Source: Taibaiella sp. KBW10 (GTDB lineage Bacteria > Bacteroidota > Bacteroidia > Chitinophagales > Chitinophagaceae). From it: a DNA stretch of 33,297 bases. Below the pieces are notes generated by a model. That model had not been told where the DNA came from. It worked only from the letters and a program-made list of their open reading frames with translations, and ran no database searches. Each line of letters starts with the position of its first letter. Within the stretch, counting starts at the first letter, position 1. The DNA is taken from positions 462,345-495,641 of the forward strand of contig NZ_QAJI01000005.1 in the NCBI RefSeq assembly GCF_003852495.1. The letters run 5' to 3'. Positions 24,753 through 32,637 of the stretch are shown here, piece by piece. The translations under genes and the position numbers were made by a program.

Positions 24753-24930
24753 CATCGTTTCTATTTTATTGATTTTAACTTTATTGTTCATTTTTGGGTA
24801 GCAATAATTCAATCATTTTCCTGCAAAACAAGAACTTTAGATCCACTATAAGGTGATCTGTAACCAACGGAATTATCAAATAGCCCAACGTTCCGATAAA
24901 CGTAAATAATCTACGATAATATTAAAAGAA

Positions 24931-25332
24931 TTAATCTTTATACACTCTATACGTGACAGTAGAGAGATCTGGTGTTTTTCCGGCAGAAATCGCAATATTA
25001 GTAACCTCTGCCGAAGTTGCCCCTGCATTAAGCTCTAGAGGCAACAGATCGTTTTGCTGAAAGGAATTGCCATCGGTAGTCCTAACAGTCCATTCTATCC
25101 TAAAACTGGTTCCTCCGTTAATGCTGGAATAGTTCCTGCTGCTGATGTTTTTAAAGTCATAAGAAACGTGAACATTAGTACTAGAATTCACTTCTTTTAT
25201 AATATTGGACACTTCAAAATCAGAAACATTGAACGAGCCGGTATCACCATCTGGTCCTTTATTTTTGGAACAACTTAATACGAGCGTAAACAAACCAAGC
25301 ATCAGAAGACTTGAAAGAAATAACTTTTTCAT
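24931..25332 (-). CDS. Small lipoprotein, paralog 3
   Basis: The 133-residue protein has a lipoprotein signal (FTLVLSCSKNKG, Cys 21) and a domain related to the two downstream paralogs (FNVSDFEVSN, YDFKNISSRNY, FRIEWTVRTTDGNSF, VTYRVYKD), but a different signal and linker. It is the first of the three in transcription order. It has the clearest promoter: TATTG, 20 bp, then TATTTTTG, preceded by two short palindromes. The same promoter layout occurs before the gene at 28236, on the other side of the two-component system. This suggests both are regulated together, possibly by that system. Function unknown. Confidence 0.75.
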   Translation of the reverse strand: MKKLFLSSLLMLGLFTLVLSCSKNKGPDGDTGSFNVSDFEVSNIIKEVNSSTNVHVSYDFKNISSRNYSSINGGTSFRIEWTVRTTDGNSFQQNDLLPLELNAGATSAEVTNIAISAGKTPDLSTVTYRVYKD

Positions 25333-25374
25333 AATATTTTTGTTTAATTGAATATTTAGTTAAACTATTTAAAG

Positions 25375-25443
25375 CAAAAATACGACTAACAAAAACCGCC
25401 CACAATACCGACAAATCGGCTTTTTTGACCTCCTACTATTAGG
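25375..25443 (-). promoter_or_regulatory. Promoter with paired palindromes upstream of lipoprotein 3
   Basis: On the minus strand the order is CCTAATAGTAGG (25432-25443), a 12-bp spacer, CCGATTTGTCGG (25408-25419), then TATTG (25403-25407), 20 bp, and the -7 box TATTTTTG (25375-25382). Both 12-mers have inverted 4-base ends. Spacing and order are the same as at 28885-28953. The palindromes look like operator sites abutting the -33 region. Confidence 0.65.
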
Positions 25444-25456
25444 GTGTCATGCATTC

Positions 25457-26089
25457 TTATAGCATTTTATGCTCCACCAAAAGCATCAACAATTCAGCGA
25501 TATTTTTAACTTCGAATTTCTGTAACAGGTTTTTACGATACGTGTCTACGGTGAGTTTACTCAGGAAAAGTTCTTCTGCGATAACCACCGTTGTTTTGCC
25601 TTGCGCCAATAGTAGCAACAATTGTTTTTCCCGTTTGGTCAGGGAGGGCAGTTGCTGTGCTGCAGTAGTCGGCGTTGCCAGGATTTTCTTTACTTCTTTA
25701 CTTAAGACTACTTCCCCTTCCAGGACATCGGCTATACCGCTTAACAGCTCTTCGGCAGGCACATCTTTTAGCAGAAATCCGGACGCACCGTTATGCAGCA
25801 TTTGCAGGATCGTACTGTGCTCTGCCTGATTACTCAGGCCAATAACAAGGGTATCGGGATATTGAGATCTGATTATTTTGCAAAGGTCCACGCCGTTAGT
25901 ATCAGGTAAGGCAATATCTAAGAGCAGAACATCTACTGCATTATGTTCCAGGAAAGAAAGGATGGTATGGCCATCGCCAAAACAAACCAGGTTATATTTT
26001 TCCTGCTGATGGGCAAAAAGTGACTTCAACCCTTCTATAACAATTGGGTGGTCATCCACCAAAGCCAACGTTATTTTTTGCTTAGCCAT
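25457..26089 (-). CDS. NarL/LuxR-type response regulator
   Basis: The 210-residue protein is counted from the ATG at 26089; three codons upstream another ATG opens the frame. The receiver domain has DD at 12-13, the phosphorylation site Asp58 in VDVLLLDIALPD and Lys in FLLKDVPAEEL (about 108). The C-terminal LuxR-type helix-turn-helix reads LTKREKQLLLLLAQGKTTVV, then IAEELFLSKLTVDTYRKNLL. It overlaps the end of the sensor kinase gene, so the pair is co-translated. NarL-family regulators bind short inverted repeats as dimers, which fits the 12-bp palindromes upstream of the flanking genes. Target genes are inferred, not shown. Confidence 0.92.
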   Translation of the reverse strand: MAKQKITLALVDDHPIVIEGLKSLFAHQQEKYNLVCFGDGHTILSFLEHNAVDVLLLDIALPDTNGVDLCKIIRSQYPDTLVIGLSNQAEHSTILQMLHNGASGFLLKDVPAEELLSGIADVLEGEVVLSKEVKKILATPTTAAQQLPSLTKREKQLLLLLAQGKTTVVIAEELFLSKLTVDTYRKNLLQKFEVKNIAELLMLLVEHKML

Positions 26090-28025
26090 ATAATTCAATA
26101 TTTACGGTCGTCCCTTCATTTGCAGCAGCATCTATCTGCATTTTTCCCTTCATAAGATCTACCCGGTTTTTGATATTAATCAATCCGATGCCATTGGATA
26201 GTGATTTTTGTTTCGGATCAAATCCTTTACCATTATCTTCTACGGTAAGCAGGAAATGGTTGTCGCTCTGAATGCACTGCACGATAATTTTTGATGCTTT
26301 GCCGTGTCGAATGGCATTTGCAATAAGTTCCTGTATGATCCGGTAAATATTGACCTGCGACTGAAGTGGAATTTCCCTTTGCATGCCATTGGGTTGACAT
26401 TCAACAACTGTTTTTTCAGAAGAAAGCGACACACATAAATCATACAATGCTACTTCCAGCCCGGAACGAATGAGCGTTTCCGGCATCATATTCCGTGCGA
26501 TACGGCGTAGTTCCCCAATAGAATGTTCCAGTTGCAGAATGGTTTCGCCAATAACGGGTGTATCGGATGGGTTTTGAACTCCCGAAAGTTTTATTTTAAT
26601 ACCGGATAAAGCTCCACCTAAACCATCGTGAAGGTCACGTGCAATACGTTGGCGTTCCCGTTCTTCCCCTTCAAGAATAGCTTGTGTAAGCTCCAGCTCT
26701 TTTTGTTTTTCCAGTTCCTTTAGCTTTAATATGGTACGCTGCTGCCTGTTTCGGTAAATGTACACCGACAAAATAAAGGCCAATAGAAAAACCGCAGCAC
26801 CAATACCCAAAAGCCAGTTAAGTAATGTTTGGTTTTTCCGGATCAGTAAGGTTTCCTTTTTTTCGACTTCCAGCAGGGTGATTCGGTTTTCTTTTTCGGA
26901 TAGCTTCAATTTTTTATCTATTACATTAATTTCCTTTCTGAAATCGTCATTGTATATTGAGTCGCGAAGGATATAGGCCTTCTTCAGCCAATCATAAGCG
27001 GTGGCAAAGTCTTTCGTCCTTTCATGAAGTTCTGCCATATGGGAGAAATAGATGCGCCTGTTGTTTGGAGTAACCATTAAACCCGGTTTTAGCGCCTCTA
27101 AAATAGCTTTTGCTTCAGCGTATTTACCTTGCTCGGACAAAGCCTTAAATAACTGAAAATATAAAGCCCTTAACCGATAATCCTGACTGGCATCACCCGT
27201 AGAATTGACCGTTCTAATCACTTCCTTTGCAAAGCGTTCCGCTTTAACATAATTTTTTATCACATTGTAATAGTTTACCTCAGTTTCTTTAAGGCTTATA
27301 TATAACGGATCATTTTTATGACGGTTCGCCAAGGGGAGTGCTTGATCCAGATAATATTTGGTAGCATCTGTTTTCTCCTGGTGTAAAAAATTCGTTGCTG
27401 CCCCAATAAGCGCTTCTAGGTGATCGAGTTCGTCTGTATTGGTTAAATTTTGATGATAAGCGATACTTTTTTGATAGTATGCTTCTGCTAACGGATAATC
27501 TTTAAGGTTCATCAGCAGCATACCGATCGTATAATTATATCTGGCCTGAAATTTATCATTCTTTGCTTTCTTTGCCAAAGGAATACAATGTTCCATCAGC
27601 ATGGCCATAAAAATTTCAGAATCACCCAGATAGTCGTATTGAGCCCCGATATTATACCAGGCACGCGCCTGAAATTCTAGGCTTTCCGTTGATTTAAACT
27701 CTTCTAATAGGGTAATGCCTTTTTTATACTGATTGATGGCATTTTCCGGTTCTTTATAAAAAAGCAACTGGCCATAATAAAAATGATATACCCCGGTTAA
27801 AAATTTATTGTCTTTACTTAATTTAAGACCGATGTCCAGTTCTGCTTTTCCCTTTTCAGGTTCCTGACTATATTCATCGCTCAGTAAAAAGCTGGCCCTT
27901 GCTTTTATACTATCTGTTTTGCCCTGTATTTGCAGGTTCCTTAAACTATCAATCTTGTTACCTGATTGCGCATACGAAATAAAAGAGAAGAGTAAACCGG
28001 ACAGGACAAAGATTGTTTTTTTCAT
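26082..28025 (-). CDS. TPR-containing sensor histidine kinase (NarL partner type)
   Basis: The start is placed at the ATG at 28025, which begins a signal peptide (KKTIFVLSGLLFSFISYAQS); ten codons upstream another ATG opens the frame. The 647-residue protein has a periplasmic part with tetratricopeptide-like helical repeats (about 40-370). One membrane segment follows (about 399-423, LLNWLLGIGAAVFLLAFILS), then a coiled coil, a HisKA_3 domain with the phospho-acceptor in RIARDLHDGLGG (His about 464) and an HATPase domain with IIQELIANAIRH and VEDNGKGFD. This is a common Bacteroidota layout. The signal sensed by the TPR part is unknown. It overlaps the regulator gene, so they form one operon. 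Confidence 0.92.
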   Translation of the reverse strand: MKKTIFVLSGLLFSFISYAQSGNKIDSLRNLQIQGKTDSIKARASFLLSDEYSQEPEKGKAELDIGLKLSKDNKFLTGVYHFYYGQLLFYKEPENAINQYKKGITLLEEFKSTESLEFQARAWYNIGAQYDYLGDSEIFMAMLMEHCIPLAKKAKNDKFQARYNYTIGMLLMNLKDYPLAEAYYQKSIAYHQNLTNTDELDHLEALIGAATNFLHQEKTDATKYYLDQALPLANRHKNDPLYISLKETEVNYYNVIKNYVKAERFAKEVIRTVNSTGDASQDYRLRALYFQLFKALSEQGKYAEAKAILEALKPGLMVTPNNRRIYFSHMAELHERTKDFATAYDWLKKAYILRDSIYNDDFRKEINVIDKKLKLSEKENRITLLEVEKKETLLIRKNQTLLNWLLGIGAAVFLLAFILSVYIYRNRQQRTILKLKELEKQKELELTQAILEGEERERQRIARDLHDGLGGALSGIKIKLSGVQNPSDTPVIGETILQLEHSIGELRRIARNMMPETLIRSGLEVALYDLCVSLSSEKTVVECQPNGMQREIPLQSQVNIYRIIQELIANAIRHGKASKIIVQCIQSDNHFLLTVEDNGKGFDPKQKSLSNGIGLINIKNRVDLMKGKMQIDAAANEGTTVNIELYG

Positions 28026-28235
28026 ATGGTAGGTTTTAGCTATATCGACTTTCATATTTAAAATTAATGCAAAGCATTTTATAGCTATCCTAAATTTGCA
28101 ATATAAAAGTCCAATAAGATAGAAATAATGCTAAAAACTTCAGCATATCTAAATACCTCATTTAAAAAAATACATTAATTGATTTTCAGTTTTTTTGCCC
28201 TCGGACAAAACATCATGAATCCTTTCTGCTTTAGA

Positions 28236-28775
28236 TCAATTCGTTACCTTGACATTTTTAATAATTTCTCCGTCCGTTTTTATTTCGACAATTCCGTACA
28301 CATTTCTATAATAACTTTCGGCGGGATCTTCTTCCGTAGCACCATAATGCCACTCTACCGTACTGAGCAAAAAATATTTGCCCGGCTTCATCTCCGTAAA
28401 TTGGAAATTACCGCCTTCATCTGCTTTTACATCTAATCTCGTTGCATAAACTTCATCACTCATTTTTACTAATTTCTTTTGCCTTAAACTATTTTTTACT
28501 TTTAGTTTTTTCCATTCTTGGATGTAGGGAGTAAGGGGAAAAATAGAAACTACTGCATACTTACCATATGTTTTGGCATTTGTATTCTTAATACCGTAGA
28601 TATTATTTATCGGAGCAAAAAACACCGACCCCATAATGGCAGATTTTCCATTAGCTAATGCCTTTTTTGCACTCACCTGGTCGAAAGCGGCTTTCGGATA
28701 AACAAGTTCTTGAGAAAAAGCAACCGTACTCAAGCAAATAGCTAAAATAGTCAATAGCGTATTACACATTTTCAT
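28236..28775 (-). CDS. Secreted protein with prealbumin-like (carboxypeptidase regulatory-like) domain
   Basis: The 179-residue protein has a signal peptide (LLTILAICLSTVAFSQ). The mature part includes NGKSAIMGSVFFAPINNIYG near 45-60 and ADEGGNFQFTEMKPGKYFLL near 115-135. The second segment is the D..G.F.F..L.PG.Y.L pattern of carboxypeptidase regulatory-like or SpaA-like beta sandwiches. Such domains often bind surfaces or partner proteins. There is no Cys at the signal end, so it is probably soluble or exported. Its promoter has two perfect palindromes and matches that of lipoprotein 3, so the two may share a regulator. It lies upstream of the two-component operon on the same strand with a gap of about 210 bp. 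Function unknown. Confidence 0.75.
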   Translation of the reverse strand: MKMCNTLLTILAICLSTVAFSQELVYPKAAFDQVSAKKALANGKSAIMGSVFFAPINNIYGIKNTNAKTYGKYAVVSIFPLTPYIQEWKKLKVKNSLRQKKLVKMSDEVYATRLDVKADEGGNFQFTEMKPGKYFLLSTVEWHYGATEEDPAESYYRNVYGIVEIKTDGEIIKNVKVTN

Positions 28776-29203
28776 AGTTCATTTTTTTAAAATTTCAATA
28801 ATTATTATGTAGATGTTAATAAGGCAATACTAGTGAATAAGACTTTTTGATTGGGCTTTATTTTGTTTAAATGATTTATTTAAACAAAGGTACCCACAGG
28901 TAAAAACCAATACAATACCTAATATTAGGAATTTTTGATATCCTAATATTAGGGTGATTTTATTATCTCATAAGTGATTTCTATTAGAATTTATTTTTCG
29001 TTATCATGTTAGCGGACAGGAATGTGATAACTTTCTTCTTTTAATTGCTAGATTTTCATATTGTATAATTGTGCGTTCCTTTAATTGCCGATATGATACC
29101 GTGAGCTTCCCATAAAATAGGCATATTTAAAATTAGAGAAAACGCTTTAGTTTTAAATAAGTATTATAAAGAAGTCATCTAGCTAAGTTCGGGAAGGTTA
29201 CGG
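28776..29203. other. Non-coding gap between the secreted-protein gene and the integrase remnant
   Basis: It holds the palindrome promoter at 28885-28953, listed separately. From about 28960 to 29203 I see no gene, clear repeat or structure. Confidence 0.5.
28885..28953 (-). promoter_or_regulatory. Promoter with two perfect palindromes upstream of the secreted-protein gene
   Basis: The minus strand has CCTAATATTAGG (28942-28953), a 12-bp spacer, the same CCTAATATTAGG again (28918-28929), then directly TATTG (28913-28917), 20 bp, and the -7 box TACCTTTG (28885-28892). Both 12-mers are perfect palindromes. The expected leader before the ATG at 28775 is about 100 bases. Confidence 0.7.
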
Positions 29204-29285
29204 TTCTTTTAGCCCACGACAATAACGCTGTGTCGTACGGATAGAAAATGACCCCGGATAGGATGGCTCAAGATGGAAAGAAATG
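29204..29285 (-). pseudogene. Tyrosine recombinase remnant (module C)
   Basis: The minus strand reads SIRTTQRYCRGLKE, matching SIRTTQRYCRVRKE of the intact integrase, including the catalytic Tyr, and then breaks off. The following bases to about 29333 match the sequence beside the junction 1 remnant. It is the last trace of the integrase of module C. Confidence 0.7.
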
Positions 29286-29333
29286 ATATGCTTTTTGGGA
29301 AAAACCGCTGTAGGAAATGCGATTTAATGCAAA

Positions 29334-29355
29334 AAGGCATGCTTTAGCATGCCTT
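29334..29355 (-). terminator. tRNA-Lys terminator (copy 2)
   Basis: AAGGCATGC (29334-29342) and GCATGCCTT (29347-29355) form a 9-bp stem with a TTTA loop, followed on the minus strand by a run of T. It directly follows the tRNA 3' end. Confidence 0.65.
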
Positions 29356-29358
29356 CTG

Positions 29359-29431
29359 TGATCCCGCTGGGACTCGAACCCAGGACCCCATCATTAAAAG
29401 TGATGTGCTCTACCAACTGAGCTACAAGATC
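29359..29431 (-). tRNA. tRNA-Lys (UUU), copy 2
   Basis: It is identical over all 73 bases to the copy at 21583-21655: anticodon loop CTTTTAA and T arm CTGGG-TTCGAGT-CCCAG. It borders the housekeeping chromosome on its 5' side and is therefore the likely original integration target. The 5' flanks of the two copies differ after about 5 bases. Confidence 0.95.
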
Positions 29432-29476
29432 ATCCGTTTCCAATAATTACGCAACCGTGATTTTGTAAATGGAATG

Positions 29477-29484
29477 CAAAGGTA
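29477..29484 (-). promoter_or_regulatory. tRNA-Lys copy 2 -7 box
   Basis: The minus strand reads TACCTTTG, an exact -7 consensus, 45 bp upstream of the tRNA. No clear -33 TTG at the usual distance. Its flank is unrelated to that of copy 1, so the two tRNA copies use different promoters. Confidence 0.5.
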
Positions 29485-29610
29485 GGAGGAATAAACTTAA
29501 TTTCCTAAAAAAATATATTATTTCTGAAAAATAAATGTAATTGCGGACGCATGCCGTAACATTAAATGCGTAAAATTGGTTTTCTTTGTGCTATAAAATA
29601 GACGATAAAC

Positions 29611-30246
29611 ATGCTACAGATACAACAATTCACCTGTAATCCTTTTCAGGAAAATTCTTATGTGATTTATAATGAAAAAAAACAATGCTGGATCATAGAT
29701 CCGGGTATGTATGGTGTTGATGAAGAGCAAAAAATGTATGACTTTATTGCTAACGAAATGCTGGTACCGCAACAGATCATTAATACGCATACACATATCG
29801 ATCATATTTTTGCAGTAGATAGCGTAAAACAACGCTATAATATTCCTTTTGGGATGCATCGGCTGGAAGAGCCGGTCTTGCGGAATGCAGTGAGTTCTGC
29901 CGTGATGTTTGGCTTTAATTTTAATGTTGCGCCCATTCCGGATTTCTTTATTGAAGAAGGTTCTTTAAGCTTGGGTGTGGATAGCTTGGAGGTAAGACTG
30001 GCCCCGGGACATTCACCGGGCAGTATCGTGTTTTACAGTCAGGCAGATAATTTTGTGATTGCAGGAGATGTATTGTTTCAAAGAAGCATCGGACGTACGG
30101 ATTTGCCGGGAGGAGATTACGACACTTTGATCAATAGCATTCGACAACAATTATTCACCTTGCCGGAGGAAACCGTCGTGCTGAGTGGTCATGGCGCAGC
30201 CACAACGATAGGGGAGGAAAAAGTGCTCAACCCATTTTTGCAATAG
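29611..30246 (+). CDS. MBL-fold metallohydrolase (glyoxalase II-like)
   Basis: The 211-residue protein has the metallo-beta-lactamase metal motif THTHIDHI (His60, His62, Asp64, His65). It continues with APGHSPGSIVFY (His about 134), VIAGDVLFQRSIGRTDLPGG (Asp about 153) and SGHGAATTIGEE near the end, the full set of metal ligands of the small hydroxyacylglutathione-hydrolase-like group. These enzymes hydrolyse thioesters or related metabolites in the cytosol. Bacteroidota lack much of the glutathione system, so the substrate may be another thiol ester. It is the first clearly chromosomal gene beyond the tRNA and has no sign of transfer. Confidence 0.88.
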   Translation: MLQIQQFTCNPFQENSYVIYNEKKQCWIIDPGMYGVDEEQKMYDFIANEMLVPQQIINTHTHIDHIFAVDSVKQRYNIPFGMHRLEEPVLRNAVSSAVMFGFNFNVAPIPDFFIEEGSLSLGVDSLEVRLAPGHSPGSIVFYSQADNFVIAGDVLFQRSIGRTDLPGGDYDTLINSIRQQLFTLPEETVVLSGHGAATTIGEEKVLNPFLQ

Positions 30247-30279
30247 GTTGCCATAGGAAAAGAGATATTTTTGACCTGA

Positions 30280-30753
30280 TTAATGTATGATACGATCAGC
30301 ACAGGTACTGCTGGCAAAGGCATGTGGTTTGGCTTTAAAAGCAAAGCCCATGCCTAAAATGTAGCCCATCGCCTCGCTTAGAGCAATGTTGCTTTTAAAA
30401 TGTGGATCGGTGTTGATATCTGCATGCACTTCCATTTCTACATTGTAGGTCGTGAGTACATCACATAAGTCATAGGCCACCTGTATGCTTTTCGCAACTT
30501 CAAGCAGCATTCGTTCTTTGATGGCATAAAGCCGTGGATCGCTTTTGTGGTGTACAAACATAAAACCTCCTTTTTTTTCGCGTAGAAAGACAATAACCGT
30601 CGCAAAATCAGTATACCTGCCAAAAACCTGCGAATCGGTTCCGATAAACAATTTGATACGGTTACCTTTTTCCTGCTCGGCGATAATCGTTTCTTCTACC
30701 GCTTGTTTAATAGGCAGTTTTAAACTGCTGCCATTCAATCTTTTCCATTCCAT
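30280..30753 (-). CDS. YkuK-like RNase H-fold protein
   Basis: The 157-residue protein has the strand and Asp pattern of the YkuK (DUF458) family: KLFIGTDSQVFGRYTDFATV near 34-53, an SDPRLYAIKERMLLEV helix and VEMEVHADINTDPHFKSN. The family is predicted to have an RNase H-like fold; the acidic residues (Asp40, the helix Glu and Asp near 112) match its active-site positions. The cellular role is not established. It is convergent with the MBL hydrolase gene and divergent from scpB. The recognition rests on motif memory. Confidence 0.72.
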   Translation of the reverse strand: MEWKRLNGSSLKLPIKQAVEETIIAEQEKGNRIKLFIGTDSQVFGRYTDFATVIVFLREKKGGFMFVHHKSDPRLYAIKERMLLEVAKSIQVAYDLCDVLTTYNVEMEVHADINTDPHFKSNIALSEAMGYILGMGFAFKAKPHAFASSTCADRIIH

Positions 30754-30925
30754 ATTATAATTATTTTAGGATGAATTGATTATATGAAATTAAGATAAAT
30801 TATAATGTATGTGCATTATGTTGTTGTTAACAGCTAAATTGTTACCCACATCTGTGCATTTCTTTTTGCGTTAAGTAGTAATAGATAGCTTATTTTCGGT
30901 GTTGTGTAATTAATGAACGCATAAA

Positions 30926-31561
30926 ATGGAATTAGAACAGTTGATCCTGCATGTAGAAGCTTTGGTGTTTTCCAGTCAGCAACCTTTAACCCAGGTAGAG
31001 CTGATTGAACTTATGTCTAATGTTACAGAAGTGCCTATTCCCGGTGAAAGAATTGCCTTGGCTATAGAAACGGTTAAAGAAAAATATGATACACCACATT
31101 ATCCTTTTCAATTGACAGAAACCGGTGGCGGATATCAATTTCTGACCAAAGCAGCCTACCATCAGACCATTATGCAACTGAACGGAGATAAGTACATTAA
31201 AAAGCTATCGTCTGCGGCAATGGAAACCCTGTCTATTATTGCCTATAAGCAACCCGTAACTAAATCGGAAATCGAATTCATTCGTGGGGTAAGTGCCGAT
31301 TACTCTATTCAGAAATTATTAGAAAAAGAACTAATCGTCATTGCAGGCAGAAATGAAGAGGCCATCGGTAAACCACTGATCTATGCTACTTCAAAGCATT
31401 TTATGGACTATTTAGGCATTAATGCGCCTGACCAGTTACCCAAATTAAAAGAGGTCGCAAGTATGGAAATTGTATTTCCGACAGATGCTGCAGAAGCAGC
31501 ACCTGAAGCGGTACAGCAAATGGCCGTCGGTGATGACGGCATGCTTAAAACAATCGAGTAA
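30926..31561 (+). CDS. scpB: Segregation and condensation protein ScpB
   Basis: The 211-residue protein has the two winged-helix domains of ScpB. Typical segments are LILHVEALVFSSQQPLTQVE at the start, ETGGGYQFLTKAAYH near 72 and SSAAMETLSIIAYKQPVTKS near 95. The recognition region RGVSADYSIQKLLEKELIVI continues to KPLIYATSKHFMDYLGI. ScpB dimers bind ScpA and SMC to form the condensin that organises and segregates the chromosome. The last 35 residues are an acidic/Ala-rich tail. scpA is not in the window. A terminator follows at 31583, so it is the last gene of its transcript. Confidence 0.93.
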   Translation: MELEQLILHVEALVFSSQQPLTQVELIELMSNVTEVPIPGERIALAIETVKEKYDTPHYPFQLTETGGGYQFLTKAAYHQTIMQLNGDKYIKKLSSAAMETLSIIAYKQPVTKSEIEFIRGVSADYSIQKLLEKELIVIAGRNEEAIGKPLIYATSKHFMDYLGINAPDQLPKLKEVASMEIVFPTDAAEAAPEAVQQMAVGDDGMLKTIE

Positions 31562-31582
31562 TTACCATTTACTATAACGAGT

Positions 31583-31616
31583 AACTGCTTACATTTTTTT
31601 GTAGGCAGTTTTTTTA
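31583..31616 (+). terminator. Terminator after scpB
   Basis: AACTGCTTACA (31583-31593) and TGTAGGCAGTT (31600-31610) pair over 11 bp with one G-T wobble around a T-rich loop, followed by a run of T. A standard rho-independent terminator. Confidence 0.8.
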
Positions 31617-31770
31617 TGCCTTTTAAAATACGGGAATTTGTGTAAATACAGCTGATAGAGATATGCCACAAGGCTAGCGGCATTCATAGCACTAAGCATG
31701 TATCCGTAAAAGTGTTTAGGGAAACATACGTTTTTATCCATAATCTTTAATTACTTTTGTCGCTATGATA

Positions 31771-32520
31771 ATGAGTAAATTTTTATCACATGTAGGCCGG
31801 TACACCCTTATGCTTAAGGGCATGCTCAATAAACCGGAAAATTCCAAAGTTTACTGGAAAGAATTCATGCATCAATGTAATGATATCGGATACCGTTCCC
31901 TGCCCATTGTATTGATCATTGCAGCATTTTTAGGAGCAGTAATGACCCTGCAGTCGGCTTATCAATTGGTGAGCCCGATTATCCCGCGTTATGTAATTGC
32001 ACAAATTGTGCGGGATTCTACCATTCTGGAGTTGGCGCCGACAATGATCTGTGTTGTGTTGGCAGGTGTAGTAGGTTCTAAAATTGCTTCGGAGTTGGGT
32101 AATATGCGTATTAGTGAGCAAATCGATGCCTTGGAGATTATGGGGATCAATACGAAAACCTATCTGATCTTGCCTAAAATTGTTGCGGCATTACTAATGG
32201 TTCCTTGTCTCATCATATTAGCGATTGTAATCAGTATGATCGGGGGCTATGCAGCCGGTTCAATGACCGGAACTGTTTTGCCGGATCAGTTCTATTATGG
32301 ATTGACAACGGATTTCGTACCTTTTAATATGTATGTTGCGCTGGCCAAGTCTTTTACCTTCGCGTTTATCATTTCTACAGTGCCGGCATATTATGGCTAC
32401 CATGTTGAAGGAGGGGCTTTGGAAATCGGGCGCTCCTCAACTACTTCGGTAGTAGTGAGTTGTATCACAATTTTATTGGCAGATTATGGTATTACTGCGC
32501 TGATGCTGAGTAATGGTTAA
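31771..32520 (+). CDS. mlaE: MlaE-type ABC transporter permease
   Basis: The frame opens at an ATG at 31765 and a second ATG at 31771 starts SKFLSHVGRYTLMLKGML. A -7 box TACTTTTG at 31752-31759 predicts transcription starting very near the first ATG, so I prefer the second. The 249-residue protein has four to five membrane segments and the MlaE/YrbE signature (AAFLGAVMTLQSAYQL, then APTMICVVLAGVVGSKIASE, LGNMRISEQIDALEIMGINT). MlaE is the permease of the ABC system that moves phospholipids between the inner and outer membrane in Gram-negative bacteria. The ATPase and MCE partner genes are not adjacent on this strand within the window. Confidence 0.9.
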   Translation: MSKFLSHVGRYTLMLKGMLNKPENSKVYWKEFMHQCNDIGYRSLPIVLIIAAFLGAVMTLQSAYQLVSPIIPRYVIAQIVRDSTILELAPTMICVVLAGVVGSKIASELGNMRISEQIDALEIMGINTKTYLILPKIVAALLMVPCLIILAIVISMIGGYAAGSMTGTVLPDQFYYGLTTDFVPFNMYVALAKSFTFAFIISTVPAYYGYHVEGGALEIGRSSTTSVVVSCITILLADYGITALMLSNG

Positions 32521-32568
32521 TGATAGCTTAATTAGCATTTTTAACTCCCATTTATGTGGTAAGAATGG

Positions 32569-32576
32569 TACTTTTG
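32569..32576 (+). promoter_or_regulatory. Candidate -7 box for the secreted coiled-coil protein
   Basis: TACTTTTG matches the -7 consensus TAnnTTTG, 61 bp before the ATG at 32638. No clear -33 element at the usual distance. Confidence 0.4.
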
Positions 32577-32637
32577 ATAGTATAAAAGTGAAATTATTTA
32601 TATCATTTTATATCATTCACCTATAAAATTAAGACTT

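Larger units (their letters stand above)
23587..29372. mobile_element. Module C: degenerate island next to the outermost tRNA-Lys
   Basis: The segment runs from the third tRNA 3'-end core (23587) to the complete tRNA-Lys at 29359. It begins with the same end sequence as module A, including the paired TAACCG motifs, and ends with an integrase remnant, as module A ends with an intact one. Cargo is three related lipoproteins, a two-component system and a secreted protein. It has no recombinase or relaxase of its own and is probably immobile. Confidence 0.6.
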
